Below, in pieces: positions 1-4,839 of a stretch of DNA of 5,534 nucleotides. The stretch spans positions 1 to 5,534 of the forward strand of contig DAIOSQ010000116.1 in NCBI GenBank assembly GCA_036752465.1, read 5' to 3'. How positions within the stretch are numbered: the first letter of the stretch is position 1; every line of letters starts with the position of its first letter. Below the pieces are notes generated by a model. It was not told the DNA's origin and did no database searches. It saw nothing but the letters and a program-made list of their open reading frames with translations. The translations under genes and the position numbers were made by a program. The stretch is from DAIOSQ01 sp036752465 (GTDB taxonomy: Bacteria; Pseudomonadota; Gammaproteobacteria; Legionellales; Legionellaceae).

Positions 1-2
1 CG

Positions 3-176
3 CCATTGGCTGTCGCCAGTGTATTACAAGTGATTGAACATGGATATGATATGTCACTGACAGATGCTTTGCATTTGGAAGCAGTGCATTTTGCAAAAAC
101 GTGTGCCAGTGGTGATAAGCGAGAGGGTGTGGCAGCGTTTCTTGCCAAGCGTGCAGCGGTATTTCAAGGAAGATAA
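3..176 (+). CDS. Enoyl-CoA hydratase (crotonase family), C-terminal fragment cut by the left window edge
   Basis: Only the last 57 residues are visible, reading from position 3 to the TAA at 174-176. The fragment contains a helix like PLAVASVLQVIEHGYD, then LEAVHFAKTC, then the typical crotonase tail SGDKREGVAAFLAKR, close to the family pattern 'T/S-E/G-D-x-K/R-E-G-x-x-A-F-x-x-K-R'. Family knowledge: these cytosolic enzymes add water across the double bond of 2-enoyl-CoA; the oxyanion-hole and catalytic Glu regions lie upstream of the window. The following gene encodes a 3-hydroxyisobutyryl-CoA hydrolase one base after this stop, which suggests that the preferred substrate could be methacrylyl-CoA of valine degradation, but a general short-chain fatty-acid hydratase is equally compatible. 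The last codons also carry the ribosome binding site of the next gene. The family call is confident; the substrate is inference. Confidence 0.88.
   Translation, partial: PLAVASVLQVIEHGYDMSLTDALHLEAVHFAKTCASGDKREGVAAFLAKRAAVFQGR
167..172 (+). promoter_or_regulatory. Ribosome binding site deciding the start of the 3-hydroxyisobutyryl-CoA hydrolase
   Basis: AGGAAG lies inside the last codons of the enoyl-CoA hydratase and five bases before the ATG at 178. It supports that start and close translational linkage of the two genes. Confidence 0.75.
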
Positions 177-177
177 T

Positions 178-1296
178 ATGGCAGCTGATATTATCTTCCA
201 GGTAAAGCAACATTTGGGAATCATCACCCTGAATCGTGTTGCCGCACTGAACGCCCTTAGTTTGACCATGATTCAGGACTTACAAGCAACGCTTGCTGCT
301 TGGCGGGCAGATAGTAGCATTCATGCTATTGTTATCCACAGTGCCAGTGAAAAAGCTTTTTGTGCCGGTGGAGATGTGCGCTGGTTGTATCAGGTGGGCC
401 AGGAAAATGTGCAGCGTGCCGCTGAGTTCTTTCACCATGAGTACCAATTAAACCTGAGCATACAGCAATTAAACAAACCCTACATTGCGCTGATGGATGG
501 CATGACTATGGGAGGAGGCGTGGGTATTTCGTTGCATGGTTCCCATCCTGTTGCCAGTGAGCGTTTTATGTTTGCGATGCCGGAGACCAGCATCGGTTTT
601 TTCCCCGATATTGGCGCCAGTTTTTTACTGGCACGTTGTCGCGGGCATTATGGTATTTACTTAGGATTAACTGGCAACCGTATACATGCTTTGGCAGCAA
701 AACAACTGGCCTTGGTTAAATATCTGATACCACACTCGGTATTTGCTGATGTGATAGAGGCATTGCCCGATCTTAATCTTGAATCAGCGGCATTTGCTCA
801 GGTTGATAGCTGCTTGCGAAGCTTCCAGTCGGATAGCACTAATAGTTGCGCAGCATTGCCTTATGAAGATACGATTGCACACTGTTTCCAGTTTGATACA
901 ATTGAGGATATTTTACAGGCCTTAAGTCGCAGGGCACATCCAGTATCGAACTCTGCAGAAAGGCCTGCAATCGGGGCCAACCAACCACGCGAAGGCTTGG
1001 CTGTGATTGCTGATGAAGCCTGGTGTCGGGAGACGTTAGCGTTGTTACAAAGCAAGTCGCCCTTGAGTCTGAAAGTGACTTTGCAACAGTTACGCAAAGC
1101 AAATCAATTAAGTTTGGCTGAGTGTTTACAAATGGACGGTCAGCTAGTCAAACATTTTATACAAGATCATGATTTTTACGAAGGGGTACGTGCCTTGTTG
1201 ATCGACAAAGATAAAACACCGTGCTGGTTGCCTGAGTCACTGGCTGTGGTCACAGCAGAGCATCTGGATCGTTATTTTGAGGGGCTGTCGCGGTAG
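178..1296 (+). CDS. 3-hydroxyisobutyryl-CoA hydrolase (crotonase superfamily, ECH_2 family)
   Basis: Predicted 372-residue cytosolic enzyme that hydrolyses 3-hydroxyisobutyryl-CoA to free 3-hydroxyisobutyrate and CoA in valine catabolism. The oxyanion-hole region AFCAGGD is at residues 60-66, MGGGVG is at 111-116, and PETSIGFFPDIG at 135-146 holds E136 and D144, spaced like the catalytic Glu169/Asp177 of human HIBCH. The C-terminal half has the hydrolase-specific pattern SKSPLSLKVTLQQL and HDFYEGVRALLIDKD, which separates it from plain enoyl-CoA hydratases. The ATG at 178 is chosen over an in-frame upstream ATG at 64, because it has AGGAAG at 167-172 five bases upstream and the homologous N-terminus begins there; the upstream one lies within the preceding gene. 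Only one base separates it from that gene's stop, so the two are almost certainly cotranscribed. Odd points: about 26 extra residues (roughly 250-279) compared with the human protein as remembered, and a 47-bp antisense overlap of its 3' end with the convergent SDR gene. Confidence 0.93.
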   Translation: MAADIIFQVKQHLGIITLNRVAALNALSLTMIQDLQATLAAWRADSSIHAIVIHSASEKAFCAGGDVRWLYQVGQENVQRAAEFFHHEYQLNLSIQQLNKPYIALMDGMTMGGGVGISLHGSHPVASERFMFAMPETSIGFFPDIGASFLLARCRGHYGIYLGLTGNRIHALAAKQLALVKYLIPHSVFADVIEALPDLNLESAAFAQVDSCLRSFQSDSTNSCAALPYEDTIAHCFQFDTIEDILQALSRRAHPVSNSAERPAIGANQPREGLAVIADEAWCRETLALLQSKSPLSLKVTLQQLRKANQLSLAECLQMDGQLVKHFIQDHDFYEGVRALLIDKDKTPCWLPESLAVVTAEHLDRYFEGLSR

Positions 1297-2098
1297 TATT
1301 AAATAACTTTTGCCAACGATGCTCGTAGGGCGCTTTTTGCGCAAGAACTGCTTGTAATCTCGCATCTACGTCATTTTTGATGCTTCTATCGGGTAAGATA
1401 TAAAAAAGTTTGTTGGCGATACCGTGCATAATATCATTAGCCACGTCCAATGTTTCGGACCCATACTGCATCCATTGTTGCATTTTATTGATTCTGCTGG
1501 CAGATTCTGCCAGCGGTGAGTGTGCCAGTAAATTGGTATTGACAAACGATGGGCAAACAACTGAGACGTCGATAGAGGCCTTGATTTGTTGTAAATCAAA
1601 GTATAATGCCTCTGAAAGTGCGACCACAGCGTTTTTTGAAAGAATATAGGGCGCGATGTGTGAGGTGCTGAATAATCCCAACATACTTGACATATTAACA
1701 ATATGTGACGGATGTTCCTGTTGTAGCAAGTAAGGCATAAATGCTTGTATGCCGTGTAGTACCCCGTAAACATTGATATCCAGTACCTGTTGCAAAGCGG
1801 TGATATCGAGTTGCCAGACGGGTTTTATTTCCCCCATGATGCCAGCGTTGTTGATGAGTAGGTCAACTCTACCAAAGGTTTTGTTACAAAAATTTGCCAG
1901 TGTTTGGAGATCGGCGGGATTACTGACATCGCAAGCGATGGGAGAAACTGCATCGCCCAGTAACTTGGCCTCTGCCAACAAGGTTGGTTGGTTTCGATCG
2001 GCCATGACCACATGCATGTGTTGTTGTACGCATGTTTTTGTTAAAGCCAAACCAATACCATGTGCGCTACCTGTAATAACCGCTACTTTCATCGTCAT
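1250..2098 (-). CDS. Short-chain dehydrogenase/reductase (SDR family, classical type)
   Basis: Predicted 282-residue cytosolic NAD(P)-dependent oxidoreductase. The cofactor motif TGSAHGIG is at residues 9-16, an acidic D34 ends the second strand (suggesting NAD preference), CDV is at 56-58 and NNAG at 83-86. The catalytic residues are N109, S138 in NMSS, and Y151/K155 in YILSK. The CPSFVNT segment after the active site is also typical. The substrate cannot be read from sequence; an alcohol, hydroxyacyl or carbonyl compound is possible. The start at 2096-2098 is preferred over an in-frame GTG at 2198-2200 and an ATG two codons downstream, because AGGA (2105-2108 on this strand) sits six bases away and the Rossmann strand starts right after. 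The C-terminus runs about 25 residues beyond the usual end, and its last 15 codons plus the stop are antisense to the 3' end of the CoA hydrolase. A 19-bp palindrome lies within the gene (1496-1514). It is divergent from the lipoprotein gene. Confidence 0.92.
   Translation of the reverse strand: MTMKVAVITGSAHGIGLALTKTCVQQHMHVVMADRNQPTLLAEAKLLGDAVSPIACDVSNPADLQTLANFCNKTFGRVDLLINNAGIMGEIKPVWQLDITALQQVLDINVYGVLHGIQAFMPYLLQQEHPSHIVNMSSMLGLFSTSHIAPYILSKNAVVALSEALYFDLQQIKASIDVSVVCPSFVNTNLLAHSPLAESASRINKMQQWMQYGSETLDVANDIMHGIANKLFYILPDRSIKNDVDARLQAVLAQKAPYEHRWQKLFNTTATAPQNNDPDALL
1496..1514. repeat. 19-bp perfect palindrome inside the SDR gene
   Basis: Nine-base arms GCTGGCAGA and TCTGCCAGC flank a single central T. 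The arms extend by a C-G pair after a T-G wobble (1494/1516). The palindrome is in the region coding for the variable substrate loop after the active site (reads PLAESASR on the minus strand). It may be an intragenic protein-binding site, an RNA hairpin, or chance in a GC-richer patch. Confidence 0.6.
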
Positions 2099-2104
2099 GT
2101 TGCA

Positions 2105-2108
2105 TCCT
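2105..2108 (-). promoter_or_regulatory. Ribosome binding site of the SDR gene, possibly sequestered
   Basis: On the minus strand AGGA lies six bases before the ATG at 2098. It is partly covered by ACCTTAGG (2106-2113 read on this strand), which is complementary to CCTAAGGT further upstream in the same predicted transcript (2179-2186). Pairing of the two would hide most of the site. Confidence 0.5.
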
Positions 2109-2123
2109 AAGGTGTGTTGACAA

Positions 2124-2137
2124 GTTATCTTGATAAC
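2124..2137. repeat. Palindrome GTTATC-TT-GATAAC upstream of the SDR start
   Basis: Perfect six-base arms around two bases lie 26-39 bases upstream of the SDR start codon, downstream of the predicted promoter. This could be an operator acting as a roadblock or a hairpin in the leader RNA. No regulator family is assigned. Confidence 0.45.
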
Positions 2138-2248
2138 CCCTACCGCCCTGCGGCTGTCCGACGATATCAGGCGAGCGTACCTTAGGCAAAGGCCTATCAC
2201 GCAGAGATAGCAGAATTTGGATCCGGCTGAGCAATTGCGTTTTTCAGG

Positions 2249-2257
2249 ATTATAGCA
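2249..2257 (-). promoter_or_regulatory. Extended -10 promoter element for the SDR gene
   Basis: Read on the minus strand this is TGCTATAAT, a perfect consensus -10 hexamer with the extended TGn. No good -35 is present at 16-18 bp; a TTGCTG lies 21 bp upstream within a dyad. Transcription would start near 2242, giving a leader of about 144 nt before the SDR start codon. Confidence 0.5.
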
Positions 2258-2274
2258 CCGCTAGCTCATAGCGA

Positions 2275-2291
2275 GCAGCAATTTTTGCTGC
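2275..2291. repeat. Dyad GCAGCAA-TTT-TTGCTGC between the divergent promoters
   Basis: Perfect seven-base arms with a three-base centre overlap the -35 zone of the plus-strand promoter and lie upstream of the minus-strand one. The dyad is directly followed by a second dyad, CAGG-ATA-CCTG (2291-2301), in the plus-strand promoter spacer, and preceded by CGCTA-gctca-TAGCG (2259-2273). The stacked arrangement is compatible with operator sites. It is not followed by a T-run, so a terminator is unlikely. Confidence 0.5.
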
Positions 2292-2307
2292 AGGATACCT
2301 GAAAAAA

Positions 2308-2316
2308 TGGTATGGT
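2308..2316 (+). promoter_or_regulatory. Extended -10 promoter element for the lipoprotein hydrolase / FMO pair
   Basis: TGGTATGGT matches the extended -10 pattern TGnTATnnT. The nearest -35-like TTGCTG (2285-2290) is 20 bp away, which is too far for a standard promoter, so an extended -10 or activator-assisted promoter is more likely. The expected start near 2322 gives a leader of about 20 nt with a good ribosome binding site. Confidence 0.4.
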
Positions 2317-2332
2317 AGCGTGATTTACAGAC

Positions 2333-2337
2333 GGAAG
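2333..2337 (+). promoter_or_regulatory. Ribosome binding site of the lipoprotein hydrolase
   Basis: GGAAG sits five bases before the ATG at 2343 and supports that start, which also gives a well-formed signal peptide. Confidence 0.65.
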
Positions 2338-2342
2338 AACGC

Positions 2343-3074
2343 ATGCAACTGAGACGACTGCTGATTATTTGGCTTTGTGGTTTTGGTTTGACTGCCTGTA
2401 TTGATTTGGCAGCAAATGATGGCAAAGACAAACAAAAATACTTACAAACGATCGCTTCATCCCGCGCGCAAGTTTATACCATGCGAGGTGGGCTCGGCGG
2501 GATTTTTAGCAAAGGTATGAATCATCTGCAAGATACCCTTAAACAAGATAAGCGCATCTACGCCAGCAGTACAGTTTGGTACAAAGCTTACGATTTAAGC
2601 GAGTTTATTATTGCGCAAACCCGTCAGGGTCGAGCTAGGGGCCCGATTATTCTAGTCGGTCATTCCTTGGGTGCGAACGAACAGATCAAGGTTGCTCGAC
2701 AACTACAACGTGCCGGTATTCCAGTGCACTTGCTCATAACGATAGATGCGGTGGCGCCGATGCCAGTACCTGATAACGTTGCCACCGTGCTGAACTTATA
2801 TAAACCCTCATATTTGCCTTTATTTAGTGGCTTAATTTTGCGGGCAGAAAGTCCCAAACGTACTCAGATTGAGAATCTAAATATAACGAGTTGTTCCAAT
2901 ATACAAGTTAATCATTTTAGCATAGATGGTCATCCCAACATTCAGCAATTAATGTTCGATAAGATTTATAGCACCTTGGCCTTAACTCCACCTGGGCAAT
3001 CTGCGCGCTGGCACGCAAATCGCTCGCAGGACGGAGCCCGAGGGTGTCAGCAGTTACCTGGGCGGCATCGATGA
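2343..3074 (+). CDS. Lipoprotein with alpha/beta-hydrolase (esterase/lipase-like) domain
   Basis: A 243-residue protein with a lipoprotein signal: basic MQLRR, hydrophobic core to residue 16, lipobox LTAC with C19 as the predicted lipidation site. The residue after Cys is Ile, not Asp, which by the enteric rule would favour outer-membrane sorting. The hydrolase domain shows RGGLGGIFSKGM at 48-59 and the nucleophile elbow GHSLG at 106-110 (S108). D135 in TIDAVAP and H191 in NHFSID probably complete the Ser-Asp-His triad. This layout matches a family of small bacterial lipase/thioesterase-like hydrolases; the ester substrate is unknown. After about residue 214 the protein ends in a basic, GC-rich-coded tail of about 29 residues with no hydrolase-like pattern, most of it bounded by 8-bp direct repeats at the DNA level. 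The stop overlaps the next gene's start as ATGA, so translation of the FMO is probably coupled. The S and H assignments are solid by motif; the acid is inferred. Confidence 0.87.
   Translation: MQLRRLLIIWLCGFGLTACIDLAANDGKDKQKYLQTIASSRAQVYTMRGGLGGIFSKGMNHLQDTLKQDKRIYASSTVWYKAYDLSEFIIAQTRQGRARGPIILVGHSLGANEQIKVARQLQRAGIPVHLLITIDAVAPMPVPDNVATVLNLYKPSYLPLFSGLILRAESPKRTQIENLNITSCSNIQVNHFSIDGHPNIQQLMFDKIYSTLALTPPGQSARWHANRSQDGARGCQQLPGRHR
2990..3063 (+). repeat. GC-rich segment bounded by 8-bp direct repeats ACCTGGGC
   Basis: ACCTGGGC occurs at 2990-2997 and again at 3056-3063. The repeat unit plus intervening DNA is 66 bp, exactly 22 codons. Positions 2991-3070 are about 67% G+C by hand count (54 of 80), clearly above the surrounding AT-richer genes. 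Removing one copy and the intervening DNA would leave the hydrolase frame intact, ending PPGRHR before the same stop. This may be an in-frame insertion or duplication scar; two 8-mers can also match by chance. Confidence 0.4.
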
Positions 3075-4369
3075 AACATGTGAATCTAAACATTGCAATC
3101 ATAGGAGCTGGGCCTTGCGGTCTTACCACAGCTAAAAATTTACTCCAAGCGGGATTTCGAAATATTATCGTGTTTGAGAAAAACCATGATTTGGGTGGTA
3201 ATTGGTTATACAGTGAAACAGCAGGGCACTCCAGTATTTATGAAACGACTCACATTATCAGTTCCAAGCGTTTGTCACAGTTCGAAGATTTTCCAATGCC
3301 GGCACATTATCCTGATTACCCGTCGCATAAACAATTATTACAGTATTTTCGAGCGTACGCGCAACATTATGCAGTGACCCCACACATTCGCTTCGGTACC
3401 ACGGTAACGGCGGTGCAGCAGACGGATAATAATCGTTGGCAGGTCATATTTGAGGATAAGGATGGTGCACATGTAGGCAACTATGATGTTCTGTTTGTAG
3501 CCAATGGCCATCATTGGGATCCACTCTGGCCAGAGTATCCCGGCCAATTTAACGGGCAAATTTTGCATGCTCGACAATATAAAAAAGCAAATATATTTGC
3601 TGGTCGGCGCGTGTTGGTGGTCGGTGCCGGCAATTCGGCGTGTGATATTGCTGTTGAAATATCCAGGGTAGCTGAAAAAGTTTCAATAAGCCATAGAAGC
3701 GGACAGCATATCGTACCAAAGTTTATTTTTGGCAAACCAACAGATGTTGCTTTTCACATCATACGCTGGCTACCACTGCGTTTGAAGTCGCGGCTCGCCT
3801 CTTGGGTGATTCGCATGCTACAAGGCCGTTACAGCAAATATCATTTGGCCGATCCAAGCAGCAATCCCTTGGTCAAGCACCCAACCATTAATTCAGAATT
3901 GTTGTATTTTATCAGGCATGGCAAAATTGCTCCATTGCCGGCTATCACAAGCTATCAGGGTAATCAAGTGCTCTTTAGCAATGGACATACCGAGACATTC
4001 GACACGATTATCTATGCAACCGGTTATCACATCAGTTTTCCATTTTTTGCTGCACAATTGATCGATTTCAAGGCTAAACAACAAATTCCTCTGTACCACA
4101 ATATGATTCATCCTGAGTATGAGCACTTGTTTTTTATTGGGTTGTTTCAACCACAGGGTTGTATTTGGTCTTTAGCTGATCACCAGGCTAAATTGGCAAG
4201 CTGTTACTTGAAACGTTCCATAACAAAGCCGATATCCTTGCATAAAAAAATCGAGCAACAACTACGCAAAAGAGATGCTCGCTACCATGCCAGTAGCCGG
4301 CATGCCCTAGAGGTTGATTATCATCAGTTCAGACAACAGTTATTGCGCGAGATTAAAAACTTATCGTGA
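3071..4369 (+). CDS. Flavin-containing monooxygenase (FMO-like, FAD/NADPH)
   Basis: Predicted 432-residue soluble flavoprotein that would use NADPH and O2 to oxygenate a nucleophilic nitrogen, sulfur or carbonyl compound. The FAD-binding GAGPCG is at residues 12-17, with E36 ending the second strand and GGNW at 42-45. The FMO signature FNGQILHARQY at 160-170 fits FxGxxxHxxx(F/Y). The NADPH-binding GAGNSACD is at 185-192, and YATGY at 315-319 closes the fold. Final Y rather than W-P/D in the signature favours FMO/N-hydroxylase types over classical Baeyer-Villiger enzymes. The start at 3071 makes an ATGA overlap with the lipoprotein gene and places the Rossmann strand at the N-terminus. The alternative is GTG at 3044, which has GGAG seven bases upstream (3033-3036) and would add nine residues, so the start is not certain. 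The 3' end faces the thioesterase with a 9-bp gap. The substrate is unknown. Confidence 0.9.
   Translation: MKHVNLNIAIIGAGPCGLTTAKNLLQAGFRNIIVFEKNHDLGGNWLYSETAGHSSIYETTHIISSKRLSQFEDFPMPAHYPDYPSHKQLLQYFRAYAQHYAVTPHIRFGTTVTAVQQTDNNRWQVIFEDKDGAHVGNYDVLFVANGHHWDPLWPEYPGQFNGQILHARQYKKANIFAGRRVLVVGAGNSACDIAVEISRVAEKVSISHRSGQHIVPKFIFGKPTDVAFHIIRWLPLRLKSRLASWVIRMLQGRYSKYHLADPSSNPLVKHPTINSELLYFIRHGKIAPLPAITSYQGNQVLFSNGHTETFDTIIYATGYHISFPFFAAQLIDFKAKQQIPLYHNMIHPEYEHLFFIGLFQPQGCIWSLADHQAKLASCYLKRSITKPISLHKKIEQQLRKRDARYHASSRHALEVDYHQFRQQLLREIKNLS
4286..4304. repeat. Intragenic hairpin CATGCC-n7-GGCATG near the FMO 3' end
   Basis: Six-base perfect arms with a seven-base loop lie about 65 bp before the FMO stop. 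There is no T-run after it on either strand, so it is not a recognisable terminator. It is probably a coding-sequence coincidence but could stabilise the mRNA end. Confidence 0.3.
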
Positions 4370-4378
4370 TTGCCATAC

Positions 4379-4825
4379 CTAACTTTTGCCCAAACCCAGC
4401 GCAGCCAGCCACTCTGGCGGGGGCATTACAAGTTTTCTGCTGTTCAAATCAAAAAAACCAAATGTAAATGTGGCTTGCGTGCATAGGATATGTTGCGCAT
4501 TAAAAATTTCTTGTTGCATATGACCTATTTTTTTTTCTAGCGCGAGCATGCTTGATTCTACGGTGATTGTTTGACGCAAGCGCAGTTCTTGTAAAAATTT
4601 TACTTGACACTCGAGTACAACAGGGCCAAGGCCGGTTTTGTGTATGACTTCCATGCCAAAACCTTGTTCGTGCAGCAAATCCCAGCGTGCGTCCTCGAGT
4701 ATTTGCAAGTAGGTTGCATTGTTGACATGGCCAAAGGTGTCTAAATGATGCTCTTTTACCACTAGGGTATAGGAGAAACGTTGGTTTGGAGTATCATGTT
4801 TGGACTCCATGGCATGATTGGGCAT
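4379..4825 (-). CDS. Acyl-CoA thioesterase, 4HBT hotdog-fold family
   Basis: A 148-residue hotdog protein expected to hydrolyse acyl-CoA (or a related thioester) to the acid and CoA in the cytosol. The 4-hydroxybenzoyl-CoA thioesterase-type signature is clear: HHLDTFGHVNNATYLQILEDARW at residues 26-48, with D29 at the position of the catalytic Asp and the GHVNN turn at 32-36. The rest follows the single-domain pattern (VVLECQVKFLQEL, then TQATFTFGFFD). The length is typical. The start at 4823-4825 lies 14 bp after the kinase stop, with a weak GAGAG six bases upstream. An in-frame ATG five codons later (4810) is possible but has no better site. Its position straight after a sensor kinase on the same strand implies cotranscription; a functional link is not obvious. 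The acyl chain preference cannot be told from sequence. Confidence 0.9.
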   Translation of the reverse strand: MPNHAMESKHDTPNQRFSYTLVVKEHHLDTFGHVNNATYLQILEDARWDLLHEQGFGMEVIHKTGLGPVVLECQVKFLQELRLRQTITVESSMLALEKKIGHMQQEIFNAQHILCTQATFTFGFFDLNSRKLVMPPPEWLAALGLGKS

Positions 4826-4839
4826 AGGGTGCTCTCGTA

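Larger units (their letters stand above)
2099..2342. promoter_or_regulatory. Divergent intergenic control region between SDR and lipoprotein hydrolase genes
   Basis: This 244-bp spacer is the only sizeable non-coding stretch in the window. It contains an extended -10 element on the minus strand (2249-2257) and one on the plus strand (2308-2316). Between them and over the plus-strand promoter lie three dyads: 2259-2273, 2275-2291 and 2291-2301. On the SDR side, a leader of about 140 nt contains further dyads at 2124-2137 and 2143-2153, and an inverted 8-bp pair at 2106-2113 and 2179-2186. No transcription factor can be named from these sites. Confidence 0.6.

Noticed and set aside
64..177. Longer N-terminus for the CoA hydrolase from the ATG at 64
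   Set aside because: It would overlap the enoyl-CoA hydratase end, the added residues do not resemble the family, and a good ribosome binding site marks the ATG at 178.
977..986. CCAACCAACC matching GGTTGGTTGG at 1982-1991 as an inverted repeat
   Set aside because: Low-complexity tetramer repeat; no homology extends beyond ten bases.
1330..1342. GCGC-TTTTT-GCGC hairpin as a terminator for the CoA hydrolase
   Set aside because: The stem is only four pairs, the T-run is in the loop rather than after the stem, and it lies in the SDR coding sequence.
2099..2200. Longer SDR start at the GTG at 2198-2200
   Set aside because: No ribosome binding site; the extra 34 residues are not SDR-like, and the Rossmann strand begins right after 2098.
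2917..3129. Minus-strand open frame opposite the hydrolase/FMO junction with plausible-looking sequence
   Set aside because: It is antisense to two well-supported genes, has no ribosome binding site or domain, and its protein-like look comes from the GC-rich patch.
3523..3536. 14-bp palindrome ACTCTGG-CCAGAGT inside the FMO gene
   Set aside because: A zero-spacer palindrome with seven-base arms is expected about once in every three windows of this size, and it lies in conserved coding sequence.
4370..4378. Shared terminator between FMO and thioesterase
   Set aside because: The 9-bp gap and its flanks show no stem followed by a T-run on either strand.
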